In this document: positions 40,604-51,733 of the stretch, piece after piece | Layout: every line of letters starts with the position of its first letter | Position numbering within the stretch: the stretch's first letter is position 1 | NCBI RefSeq assembly: GCF_029227915.1 | Contig: NC_079876.1 | Coordinates: 27,627,828-27,691,827, forward strand | Direction: 5' to 3' | Source: Hydractinia symbiolongicarpus | Lineage: Eukaryota; Cnidaria; Hydrozoa; Anthoathecata; Hydractiniidae | Length of the DNA stretch: 64,000 bases | Notes under the pieces: generated by a model | Databases searched by the model: none | Told to the model about the DNA's origin: nothing | The model's input: only the letters and a program-made list of their open reading frames with translations | Translations under genes and position numbers: made by a program

Positions 40604-40795
40604 AGGGAATTCCCCCTTACTCAATTCTAATTTTGTTGATGTCAGCATATATAATATATATGCTATTGCGCATGCGTAGATGATTTCATAAATATTACAT
40701 TTAATATTATGTGTTGGTATTAATATTTAGGGGAATTTTCTTTGGTCGTCGACTGTATTTATAAAAACTGGGTATATTCACACCTTACTACTACT
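40604..40795 (-). repeat. Polinton right terminal inverted repeat
   Basis: Inverted copy of 18623-18810, ending CCTTACTACTACT at 40795 and followed by CGTGG (40796-40800). It differs from the left copy at several positions (for example ATGAAATCATC instead of ATGACGTCATC), consistent with age. Confidence 0.92.
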
Positions 40796-40800
40796 CGTGG

Positions 40801-41504
40801 ACGTTATAGGTGTGTCGTGCTATTGTACACTATTTGTGCGTCTGTCAGTCCTACTGTTCAGGGACAGGAGAACAGATGTATTAGTGGTTTTTAATTACAA
40901 TGACATGTCAATGCAGTATAAACATTCTTTTGAAGTGTCATTTACTTGGCTTGGTTGCTCCTTTAATTACGGTATACCTTTTTTTGTAAGAAATGATTTT
41001 TGGCATGTTTTTAGTATTTTCTATTTTTTTTAAATTTTATTAAAAAAATATCTAATCCTACAATTTTCCGCCTTTGTTATCAATAAAATTAATTTCCACC
41101 AATTCTACCTAATTTTCTCTTTTCATTAATTTAGTCTTCTCTAAGTTATTAAGTGACTTAAAATGTGATTTTTATGCGTTTTTATGCATTGTAAACACGA
41201 AGCTTAAACTCTTCTGATACAATGTTCGCAACATTTTTTAAGACCTACATAAAAATACTCCATGTATTTTTTCCGGCGTTATTGAATTTAAAAGTAGTAG
41301 ATTTTTTTTATTTCATAGTTTTATTTCTGCCTTGGAAGTTTAAAATTAATTTTTCTTCGCCTTGACTAAACAGATTTAGGAGTTTTACCAAGTTTTCATA
41401 TTTTTACTTTTCAGTTTTGTGATTGTAAGTATTTCTTCTTCTTTTTCCTTGATTATTTTTCATATTATCTATTTATGCTTTTCTAACACTTGCGTTTTTT
41501 CTTT
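40801..41504. other. AT-rich sequence right of the Polinton
   Basis: No supported gene. It should continue the sequence left of 18618 (end of Helitron 1) if the Polinton is excised, but I cannot recognise a Helitron 3' end here. Confidence 0.45.
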
Positions 41505-41625
41505 TTAGGTGAAGCACAAAGTCCCATGGCTTGCCTTCCCGTGGCGTGCTTCGTTACGTGAATTATTTCTATTTCTAAAAGAAATAATTCACAAACTAAA
41601 AGCCAGGGCAGTGGCATGTTAAAGT
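41505..41625 (+). repeat. Hairpin repeat, copy 1
   Basis: Starts after TTTTTCTTTTTAG; shares ~105 bp with 43862-43972, including CTTGCCTTCCCGTGGC and CTTCGTTA. Contains a perfect inverted repeat GTGAATTATTTCT...AGAAATAATTCAC (41558-41592). It looks like a small MITE or structured-RNA-derived repeat. Confidence 0.6.
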
Positions 41626-41995
41626 GATTTAACCGTCAGTTAAAGCTAAAAAACTGTCTAAAAGTGTTTCATACTAAACATGTCACTATAAAATATAAAA
41701 ATCACATTTGTCAAACTAAATGTAAGTGTAATTAAAGATAAAATATGATTTTAGCTTTATTCTAAAAAAAAATTCCTACATAAGTGGAAGTGCGTTGTTT
41801 GTTGGTCCCATTATTTTAATAAATATTATATATAACTCTTAACCTATTCTGATAACTACTATTTTTTCTTCATGTTTTTCAATATATAGTTTGTTTTTAT
41901 TCTTTATGTTTATTTTTAAACCTCTATATTCTCAACTTCTACTTAATAGGTGTCATAGAATAATAATACTAATAATAACAATAATAAAAACGGGA

Positions 41996-42885
<890 letters not shown>

Positions 42886-42929
42886 CTATTAATTTATTTA
42901 TTTATTTAATCAGTTTTTATATTTGATAT

Positions 42930-43860
42930 AAAACAGTTTACTTAACCGTTTAAAAAACTGGTAACAGAAATTTTTTGGCCTTCAAAATTATGCTTGATTT
43001 ATTTTATCTATTTGTCTTCCCGAGTCATATAACTAAAAAGTATATCCATACTGTATTTTCTTCATTACAAGAAAACAATCTCATTTGGAAAAATTGAGAA
43101 AATGTAAATAACATTTTACAAAAATAAATAAATGCGCCCCAAGCAATGCCAACTAGAAAATATTTAACATTTACTTTACGCTCAAGCCGTTAAATGAAAA
43201 ACAAAAATCCTAAATCATTTTTGACAAAATTTAATGTAATTGTAGTTATAAAATGTTAAAAAATATTGTTAGTAACCTAATGTCAAGTTGTTGTTTTTTT
43301 TATTAAAATTGTTACCTTGTTTTTTACAGTTAGCATGAAAAACGGGTTGTTAACGGCATCCCAATATCTCTGCAACCGTTCATCAAAAGAAATGATCATA
43401 TACATTTTCTTAATCAGCGCTTTAAATTTTACACAATAGAGAAATTGTGAAAACAAGTTCTAAATTTTTTTGTGCATGAGTTGCTGACGTCATCAAAATT
43501 CAAATCTAAATTCTTTTTTATTTTTATGCTGTTTTTATTGACAAAACCACCCTATTCACTTTTTATTAATAGCATTTTCAATGGTTGTATATTTACTCAT
43601 ATTGTTTTTCCGTACTTCGTGATATTGTCAAAGACTTAAATTTTATTAACATGTTGTAAATGTTTGGGCCTCTGAAGTCATATGTTCAAACATTTTGTTC
43701 TTATAAAAAACTGTTAATGTTATCTATATTATGCATTCAATATTCACTTCAACATTCACTGGTATTGGGGTCTCACAAGCTACTGGAATTGGTTATATTG
43801 CCCAAAGCTTACCTTATTACCTCTCTTTAGTACAAAAGCATACTACGTACTTTTCTTTTT
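42930..43860. other. AT-rich non-coding sequence with a Helitron-family relic
   Basis: No gene. At ~43350-43500 the blocks CCAATATCTCTGCAACCGTT, ATACATTTTCTTAATCAGC and GCTGACGTCATCAAAATT match the interior of the small Helitrons at 44.2-45.6 kb, so a decayed relative lies here. Confidence 0.5.
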
Positions 43861-43861
43861 C

Positions 43862-43975
43862 TTTTTTAGGTTGAAGCGCAAAGCCCCATGACTTGCCTTC
43901 CCGTGGCACGCTTCGTTAGGTGAATTATTTTCTTTTTAAGGAGATAATTCATGAACTAAAAGTCAGGGCATAAAA
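43862..43975 (+). repeat. Hairpin repeat, copy 2
   Basis: Diverged copy of 41505-41625 (shared CTTGCCTTCCCGTGGC, CTTCGTTA, GTGAATTATTT and ATAATTCA arms, AACTAAAAG). Like copy 1 it directly follows a CTTTTTTAG polypyrimidine-AG. Confidence 0.6.
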
Positions 43976-44026
43976 TTGCATCACATATTTGTGGTATTGA
44001 AAAGACTCAAGAAGCATCAACGGCAG
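43967..44026 (+). other. Possible further phase-1 exon
   Basis: 60-bp open segment between CAG and GTAACT encoding roughly HKIASHICGIEKTQEASTA in the same phase (1-1) as the exons at 42.0-42.4 kb. It may belong to that gene, past the microsatellite. Evidence is only the splice sites and open frame. Confidence 0.25.
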
Positions 44027-44235
44027 GTAACTTACCAATATATTAATATTATACGATCTGTATGTAACCATTGAATTATCAGGAAACAAAAATAGGAAAG
44101 TATTATCATAATAATTTATTATTTTTTAGGTTTATGGAGGTTTATGGAAAACAAAATCCCAAGTTTTCTTTTTCGTAACATTATCGTTTTCGTAAGTTAT
44201 CCTTATTTTTACTGCTTTCTTGTCATTTTTCCACA

Positions 44236-44371
44236 GGCCTTTCCAACTATCAAAAACGCATTCAATTTTTATGTAGATGGATACTGCTAACGTCATCAAA
44301 ATTCCTAAAATCTTCTAATTTTTCATTGTTCTTCTGCCTGAGTGGATTTTTCCACGGGCCTAATCGACTAG
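44236..44371 (+). mobile_element. 3' end of small Helitron X (first of a tandem chain)
   Basis: Truncated at its 5' side. Ends with GTGGATTTTTCCAC hairpin (44343-44356) and CTAG (44368-44371). The next base starts Helitron Y without any spacer. Confidence 0.75.
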
Positions 44372-45079
44372 TCTTATATAATAAAACGCCAGTTCCGTGT
44401 CTCTGTGACAGGCAAAGTGGAAGTGCTCATTTTCCTTTGATGTTGCCGAAATGTGCATGTGTCATATGTTAAATTTTTTGAAGTTACGGCGCGACGTTAA
44501 TAACACTACTTTAACGTCAATATACTTTATTAAATTAACGAAGCCGTTACAGTGCACTTAAAACTTTGAGGTCAAATAACTTGGAAACAAGGCGGTGTCG
44601 TCAATGATTTTTCAGCGCGTGGGTAACTAGGGACCACCTGGAACTAATTTGGCTAAGTTTCTCAAACCTTGGTCCCCGAATCCGTTTCGGAATGGACGGG
44701 TTGATGACGTAATCACAAAACCTTTGTCAAAGATACGTGATCCTATACATATTCTTGATCAGCGTTTCAAGATCTATACAATAAAGGAAAAAAGTATACA
44801 AATTTCCTAAAAAGTTTTTTTGTGTCTTCACGGGCCATTGCTGACGTCAGCAAATTTTTAAACCCTTATATCTCATTAATTACCCAACAAAAGCACATAA
44901 TCATGTACATTTTCTGGATCAGCAGTTTAAGCTCTACACAATAGGATGCAACGGATAAACTGAATTTCGTCAGTTTGTTTTTCCATATGCACTGCTGACA
45001 TCAGCAAAAAGTCTAAAATAACCAATTTTTACATTGTCCTCCTGCCTAAGTGGATTTTTCCACAGGCTCTATCGACTAG
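44372..45079 (+). mobile_element. Small non-autonomous Helitron Y, 708 bp
   Basis: Starts TCTTATATAATAAAACGCC, ends with GTGGATTTTTCCAC hairpin and CTAG (45076-45079). Directly abuts X on the left and Z on the right. Interior contains GACAGGCAAAGTGGA, TCCGTTTCGGAATGGACGGG and several TGACGTCA-like sites. Same family as 34520-35255. Confidence 0.85.
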
Positions 45080-45621
45080 TCTATATAATAATACGGAGCT
45101 TCTGTCTGTGACTTTTGCAAAGTGGATAAAATTTCTTTGATAAAGTCTATAAAACATCGCTTACAAATTTGTTGTGTAAATTATAAAACCTCGACGTTAG
45201 AGCAATATTGACGTCAAAGGAAAGAATATTAAGATTAGTGAAGCCATTGCATTGCACTTTTAAATTTAAGGCTAAATAACTTGAAAACCCTCCTGCGTGG
45301 GTAACTAGGGACTACCTGGGACCAATTTGGGTAAGTTTTTCAAACCTGGTTTACCAAAGCCGTTTCGGAATGGACGGGGTAATGACGTCGTAAAACAACC
45401 TTTAAACCCTAATATCTCTGTATCCGTCACAAGTACACGATCCTATACTATTTCTTGATCAGCGTTTCAAGATCTACACGATGAAGGCAACAGGCATACA
45501 CATTTCTGAAAAAAAAATTTGTGTTCTGACATGTCTCTGCTGACGTCATCAAAATTTAAATGACGGTTGTTTTTCTCTGTTATCCTGCCTAAGGGATTTT
45601 TCCACGGGCCTTATCGACTAG
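45080..45621 (+). mobile_element. Small non-autonomous Helitron Z, 542 bp
   Basis: Starts TCTATATAATAATACGGAGC right after the CTAG of Y; ends with TTTTTCCACGGGCC and CTAG (45618-45621), followed by T. It is shorter than Y through internal loss. Confidence 0.85.
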
Positions 45622-45689
45622 TAGTTTAAATAAACAACAACGAGACATTTTTGACATGGTCTATGCTTAGGGTAAGAACTCTATTAAAT

Positions 45690-47156
45690 GTGCTTATAGT
45701 AAAAGCAAGAAAGTAATCAAACCATTGAACATCTTTATAAGCGAAGGAGCTGGCGTTAAAAATCGTATTTGATCAATACTATATATCTATCTGTTTCTAA
45801 GTGCCTCTGTTTTCATAGTAGTGCTCCTAAAAATATCAAAGTTTTGAAAATTTCTCCTAATGGCATAGCAGCGATCAATATTCATGGAACAACCATTAAT
45901 ACCGCATTAGGGATTCCTTTCAAGTCACCACTCCAGACAAAAATAAACTTAGTGATCAGCTAAAATGCAAGTTAAAAGAAAAATATTCAGAACTACGTCT
46001 TATCATAATCGATGAAATATCCATGGTATCTAATAATAGGCTACATCATAATCACAAGCGTTTGTGTGATATATTTGTTGTAGCACTTGACAAATTATTT
46101 GCTGGTGTGTGTGTTGTCGTTGTTGGTGATTTATATCAATTACCAACAATTCGGCAACCTACTGTTTTCAGTCCGTTCAAGAATGACTTACTCAACTTTT
46201 GCCACCCCTGGAAAAATTTAATTTTTTATAAATTGACTGAAACTATGCGTCAGCAAGGCGATGACCGGTTTGTGAATTTACTGAATAATGTAAGATTTGG
46301 AACTTTTGCTGAAGATGATCTAGCATTGCTGAAAAAGCAACAGAAAGATGCTCCCATCAGACATTGTCTTCATTTATGCTGAAAATTCCCTGAAAGATGA
46401 TTTAAATGCTTCTGAGCTTGCTGAAATATCACATTCCGAAATTCGAATACCTGTTATTGATAAAATTCCTACAGGTATTCCACGAAGTAAATTGGATAAA
46501 TTGCTGAATTTAATCAAAGTCAAACTGGTGGTCTTGCACAATGTTTGGTCATAAAAAAAGATGCTAAAGTGATGTTAACGAATAATATCGACATAGATGA
46601 TCGTTTGATTAATGGTCAATTGGGTAAAATTTTCTGCGTTAAGTATGATAAAAGTTGTTCTGTTCAGGTTATTTATGTAAAGTTTTCATCTTACTGCTGG
46701 TACGAAAATAAAAAGAACTGATTAATATGCTTACGAAAATGCAGTTGTCCCTATCAAAATGATCAAAGCTAGTGTCCCTCTGAGTAACAATGCTTCATCA
46801 CCATTCATTGTGCGTACATAGTTCCCTTTGATGTTAGCATGGGGCTGTACAGTGCATAAACTACAGGGCTTGACTCTCCCTAATGCTGTAATATCATTTG
46901 AATTAAAACGGCAACAACAATTCAACCATGGTCAAATTTATGTTGCCTTCAGCCGAGTAAGAAGTCTCAAGAATCTTTTCATTGCTGGTGAAGTGACTCT
47001 AGAAGCTGTCACCTGCAATCAAAATGTGTCTTTGGAGTATAATAGACCAAGATCTGAAGCAGCTGTAGCGAATAGATGTTTCCCTCCTGTTTCCATAACT
47101 CTAGCTAATATCAGAAAATTTGCTAAACATGCACCAGATTTAGTGGGGCATTCTAT
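45690..47156 (+). pseudogene. Helentron-type PIF1 helicase, decayed
   Basis: Pieces of a helicase of the RepHel-EN type. A degenerate Walker A (ISEGAGV then frame loss, ~45740), APKNIKVLKISPNGIAAINI (45825-45885), Walker B LIIIDEISMVS (~46000), VVVGDLYQLPTI (46115-46155, motif III), LTETMRQQGD, then after frame changes LAWGCTVHKLQGLTLP (46830-46880) and NHGQIYVAFSRVRSLKNLF (motif VI). Several stops and frameshifts. The N-terminal Rep is absent; the fragment starts ~70 bp after the Helitron chain. It leads directly into an endonuclease domain. Confidence 0.82.
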
Positions 47157-47720
47157 TTGCAATCCAATGTTATTTGCTTAACAGAAACTCAATTGTTGCC
47201 TGATTACAACACTAGTGAATTCCAAGCATTATTTCCTTCATATAACCTATCTTTCAATAATCATCAGGACAAGTACAAGAGCATACTCATTAAGAATAAT
47301 CGTTTAACTTCATTGAAAGCACTTGAACACTATGATGCAATATCTTTTGCAGAAATCAAATTTGAAAATTCTGCCCAATGCAACTCTATAAAAATGCTGC
47401 TTCTTTACAGAAGTCATGAAGTCTCCACAGACGAATTTGCTGAACTATTATCATATTTAATTCTTTCTAACTCACCGCATGTCATTCTTGGTGACTTCAA
47501 TCTCAATTACTTAGATCAACCAGTCAATACTATGATTTCAATGATTGAGCAATGTGGCTACATGCAACTTGTGTACACAACCCAACTCATAAATCTGGTG
47601 GTGTTTGACTATTTCATGGATTCTGAAATATTTAACTGTACCAATCTTTGTATTATCATTACACAGTTGGGACATGCACACCTTGTGCAGAGTTACACTC
47701 ACACACAAAATGGATCATGG
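47157..47720 (+). pseudogene. Helentron C-terminal AP-like endonuclease
   Basis: VICLTETQLLP (Glu motif) at ~47168, then LLLYRSHE, HVILGDFNLNYLD (~47480-47520; GDFN motif) and a degraded C-terminus after ~47600 (FDYFMDSEIF). This is the EEP endonuclease that Helentrons carry behind the helicase, as opposed to LINE endonucleases which start the protein. No RT follows. The open frame is 224 codons long, but the final catalytic SDH is not visible. Confidence 0.75.
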
Positions 47721-47891
47721 AGCCTGTTCATGTACTTAACAGATTGTTTAATAACCATGTTCTCAAAGCTCCTCACATTGTACTGTTCTGATGATACTGT
47801 GCATTTTTATTATAACTCAATCTCTTTTTAGGTCACCCGTTGTTTTCATTTTGTTTCAAATTTATTTGTTCTGCTTTTTCAGCTTCGCGTT

Positions 47892-48980
47892 ATGTCTACT
47901 TACAAAAGTTACACTCACAGGAAAGAAAACGGTAAGTTCATTTTCTTCAAAATTTCCTTGCAAACAAATTTTATTAATTCAATTGTATCAAACGACTCCT
48001 TATCTTTTACAGCTCCTCTTGAAGTTTTGGTTGGGTACATCTCGAATGTGTCACCTATTAAATGCTCTAGAGACAAGAAAAGGAAGTATTTTTTGTGGAC
48101 AGAGGACAGTTTGTTTTTCTCCAGAAAAACATAAATTTGGTAATAAACTTTCTTCACATAATTCTGGTTGTGAACTTCAAAGAAGTTTACAAAACGATGT
48201 GTTGATAACTGATTACATATCTGTCAAGAAGAAAAAGCTTGAATTTGACCCTCCAAAGCACGAATTACCTTCGCAACAATATCTGAAGTCATGAGTTGTT
48301 TGACATTTTAATGTTAAAGGGATTGTCACGAAAGTTGGAGATATGGAGCATGTGGAGAAAGATGGTAAAAACCTCTCCTTTATGAAAGTGGTTTTGCAGG
48401 GCCAAATTGATCGCATCCAAGTGACATTGTTTGGTTTGGTGGACCTCATAACGTCGAACTTGAAAAGTGTTATGTCATAACGAAAATACGCATGTCAACC
48501 AGACTTCTAAAAACAACTGATTTTTCCACTCTTACGGAAAATACTGATGACACCATTGAGCTTCATCATGAGGATTTCAACGATTCAACTTGACGTTTTT
48601 TGCAATAATTTTTAGCGTGGATATGAAATCATTGTCATTGAAACTGTGCCGTAGTAGATGACTTCGCCATTTGCAATTCTTGTCAACACATGTTCTGTGC
48701 AGATGGTTGCATCAAAGTATCAAAGTATCAAGCGTAGCCTTTACAGTAGTAGATAGTGACCATATCAAAAGCAATACGAACGCATCATACTACACATTAA
48801 AGAAGTGCTTTGCCATACCCTTGACAAAAAAAGTGGCACTTGCCCAAAGTATGCTGCGTGCTAAAGTCACAATAACGTGTGATGCATCAGATCTTCGTGT
48901 CGAAAATATCTCACTTGATGATAGAAACGAAAAATCAGAATTAGTTGGAAGTGACGAAACTACGAAGAATAATGCTTGAC
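47892..48980 (+). pseudogene. RPA-like single-strand DNA-binding protein of the Helentron, spliced
   Basis: Exon 1 47892-47931 (MSTYKSYTHRKEN), intron 47932-48012 (GTAAGT...TTTTACAG), exon 2 from 48013 (PLEVLVGYISNVSPIKCSRD), in phase. After a frameshift at ~48090: TVCFSPEKHKFGNKL, DYISVKKKKLEFDP (first OB fold). Then VKGIVTKVGDMEHVEKDGKN and LQGQIDRIQVTLFG (second OB fold, 48318-48440), TTDFSTLTENTDDT, and a C-terminal part to 48980 with CKVTITCDASDL-like strand. Helitrons in plants and animals are known to encode such RPA-like proteins. Multiple breaks. Confidence 0.72.
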
Positions 48981-49842
48981 CTGCGGCTGATGATACCAGC
49001 CAAACCGATGAAGATGCCCTCTTGATAGACAGTTGAATCTGGTTGTTTATTTTTGTACTTTTTGTTAGCATTTTGTTTTATTTTTAAACGATTTATAGCG
49101 CTGAAGTTTGTTATGCCCAAATTTTAGTGACATCATCTCGCGCATCGATTTTTAAGTTGTTGCCTTTTGGTAAGTTTATTATTTTTTGACATTTGTTCGA
49201 CTTTGTGTGACTTTCGATTTTGCTCAACTTCTGAACTTCCGAGTCTTTAAAATTCTGGTTATGGTTGCATATATTTTTAAAATTTTTTGTGTGGTTGCAT
49301 ATATCAATTTCATTTATTACACGCAGATTATTGTATCTCAGGATTTTCGTAATTTTCCAAACCAGAACTACTCTATTTTACCGTACACGCGCATGAAGTT
49401 TATATATAGCGTACGAGTGTTTTTGTTTCCTTTTGTAATTCCTTTTTTTCGAAAAAAAGTTCCCTTATGTGTTCCACAGTTCTTAAACCGCCTGGTTTTC
49501 TTGTTTTAAATTAAATGTCCTTATTTTCAGAGATCTGTGCTTACTCTTGAAAGCCTCTTCTTTCGACACTTCCGATTGAAATATTGGGTTTTTAACATAA
49601 TCACAAAATAGGATGTATATATATTTGAGATGTGTTGTTTCAGACATTGTTATTATTGTTGTCGTAACTGTCGGTGTTGTGACTGTCGGTGTTCTTATTG
49701 TTGGTTTTGTGAGTATTGGTGGTGTGAGTGTCGTTGTTGTAACTTAAGAATGAAAATTACAAAGTGCACGCACAATGATAAACTCGACCAGTTAAGTCTT
49801 AAAATTTAAATTCTAGAGGTTTTGCTCCTCTAAAGAATATGC
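48981..49842. other. AT-rich intergenic with degenerate GTTGTT repeat
   Basis: No gene supported. 49645-49745 is a degenerate repeat of GTTGTxGTGACTGTCGGT-like units. Confidence 0.5.
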
Positions 49843-51400
49843 TCATATGAAGAAACACAATCCTTCCTTTTTCCAAGGAGATAATTGGCACAAAAATTGA
49901 ACAAACAAACAGACAGAGAGAGTAGGACAGGACTTCTGTGAAGGGTACAAGGGTTTCGACTCATATTCCTGAACCAAGGTACCCAAAATGTCTAACTGAG
50001 TCAACTGCTCTGTTGTTGCAATGAAACCACTTACCATGCACTTGGTTATAGGCAACAGTAGTGTAATGGCCATTGTTCAAATTTCCAGAGTGGTTAATTA
50101 CAGCCCTTAAGTTGTAGTGTTGGCGAGTTAATTCAAGGATAATTACAGCTTTGGTCATGGCAGAAGTTAAAAGTATGTCCGGACGAAGTTGAGTTACAGC
50201 AAGATAAGGTGGTACTATTAAGGTCGAATCTAAGTCTGACAATAATCTCCAATCAGAGGCCAGGGGAAGGATTCCCTGAATTTTTAAACGCTTTTTGGTG
50301 GGAAGCCGTGTCTGGTACACGTCTTCCCAAAGAACAAAGCATATTTTATGACATCTAGATGGTTTTGCTGGCTCATAATTAGATAAGAACTTCTGAATGG
50401 CTGTCAGTAACACACGTAGAACAGTATCGTGGCGGTACGTAAATCTACCTTGTGAAAGGGCTAATTTACAAGCGCCTAAAATGTGGGACACGTTACAAGA
50501 GGGTATTTCACATAGGGTGCAACTTTTGTCATTTTGAATTCCCCACTTGACAAGGTTTGTAGGAGAAGGAAGCGTGTCATAGGTTGCGCTGATGCAAAAC
50601 GAAGATGAACTTTGCGGCAGAGAAAGTTCTTCCAAGAAAGATCGGATTTAATAAACGAGCACCACTTAGTCCAGTTACCTTGGACATGAAGCTGGACGGC
50701 TCGAGCATAATAGATGTCTTCCTCATTGTCCTGCACAACATCTGATGCAAGTTTGCGGTAAGAATGGGTACCAATTGGTGGGACACTCTTATGGCTTACC
50801 AGTCCTAAGCCTGCTCTACCAAACTGGTGGAAACCAAGTATTTTCTTGAACTCGAGTTGACTCTCTGCTGATTTTACTGTCTGATCTACCTTCCAGTGTC
50901 CAGCCTTTAAGTCTGGAGGAGTCTGAGACTAGAGGATCAGCCAAATCTCGCAGGAGAAGATGACCGCTGATCTTAGCAGATTTTAGTACAGAGGATAGGC
51001 TTTTTAAAGGTAACGGGCATGACGATGAAGCGGAATACAAACTTATGTTAGAAATAGAGTGATGGAGTCTCAGCCACTTTCTTATAAAGAAAGAAATCTT
51101 TTGTTCTAGTGAAACAATACGACATATCGAAACTTCGTAAATTAAAAAAGGCCATCGTGTTCGGGGAATTAGGTGATGCAAAAACCACACTTTGTGAATG
51201 CCTCTATGGGAAGAATTATCTATGAGTTCGACTTGCTCTACAGCGTAATAACCTGTTGGACAACAGCTGAGTCTGACAATGTTGAATTTACCGTCCGGCC
51301 AAGAAACTTAACAGGGTTTGCGTGAATAGATGGGATTGGTTCTTGCAGGACATAAAAAGGAGACTGATCTAAAACTTTTCCATTAGTCTTTCAACTAGAT
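49843..51400 (-). pseudogene. R2/NeSL-type LINE C-terminus joined to a ubiquitin-protease fragment
   Basis: Minus strand pieces: WPFLIYEVS..EQKISFFIRKWLRLHHSI (51160-51060), CPLPLKSLSSVLKSAKISG, after frame changes QDNEEDIYYARAVQLHVQGN, and the open part 50635-49961: FCISATYDTLPSPTNLVKW, zinc knuckle CTLCEIPSCNVSHILGAC, then RPDILLTSAMTKAVIILELT (restriction-like endonuclease core). Instead of the usual end, the frame continues NLRAVINHSGNLNNGHYTTV and GKWFHCNNRAVDSV, the His box of ubiquitin-specific proteases (H-x-G...GHY). The junction lies at ~50120. The element is broken upstream by several frameshifts. Confidence 0.7.
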
Positions 51401-51470
51401 TTTACACCTTGCAAGCCGTTGTTTTTTACATTTTGTCTGAAGTTTTCTTAGGAGGATTTCATTCGATTTG
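51385..51470 (+). repeat. Isolated copy of the 115-bp repeat unit
   Basis: ATTTTACACCTTGCAAGC, TTTTTTACATTTTGTCTGAA and GGAGGATTTCAT match units of the array at 16390-16470. A fragment of the same Helitron-borne repeat family. Confidence 0.55.
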
Positions 51471-51733
51471 ACATTTGATTTAACACTAGTAACTAATAAC
51501 ATAATCCATTTTCATTTTCTTTTTTCATTATTATTAACTCTTTGGGTACTATTGTGGTCGTAAACGACCATATGAAACATTACGTCATGTTACGGCCGTT
51601 TCCTTCATTTTGAAGCGGAAAAAAACTATGTGCAGGGTAGTAGGAGGCCTATCAATGCTTTTCACGGCTTTTTATTAGGGGTTTACAAATTTGTGTACTT
51701 AGTATTAGCTTCTAGAAATCATTGAAATTTAAG

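Larger units (their letters stand above)
18623..40795. mobile_element. Polinton/Maverick, complete but decayed, with two nested insertions
   Basis: 22,173 bp with terminal inverted repeats of ~190 bp beginning AGTAGTAGTAAGG. Encodes the hallmark set: protein-primed-type PolB, retroviral-like integrase, packaging ATPase, double jelly-roll major capsid protein, plus small conserved proteins. After subtracting LINE 4 (~2.27 kb) and Ginger (4.75 kb) the element is ~15.2 kb, a normal Polinton size. Nearly every gene has frameshifts, so it is not capable of movement or particle formation. Polintons are virus-like elements that insert through their integrase. Confidence 0.93.

Noticed and set aside
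18623-40795. Interpretation as a bacterial or free viral contig
   Set aside because: Element is bounded by inverted repeats, sits among LINEs and Helitrons, and carries eukaryotic insertions.
47157-47831. Reading the endonuclease as a LINE
   Set aside because: No reverse transcriptase follows and a PIF1 helicase precedes it directly, which is the Helentron arrangement.
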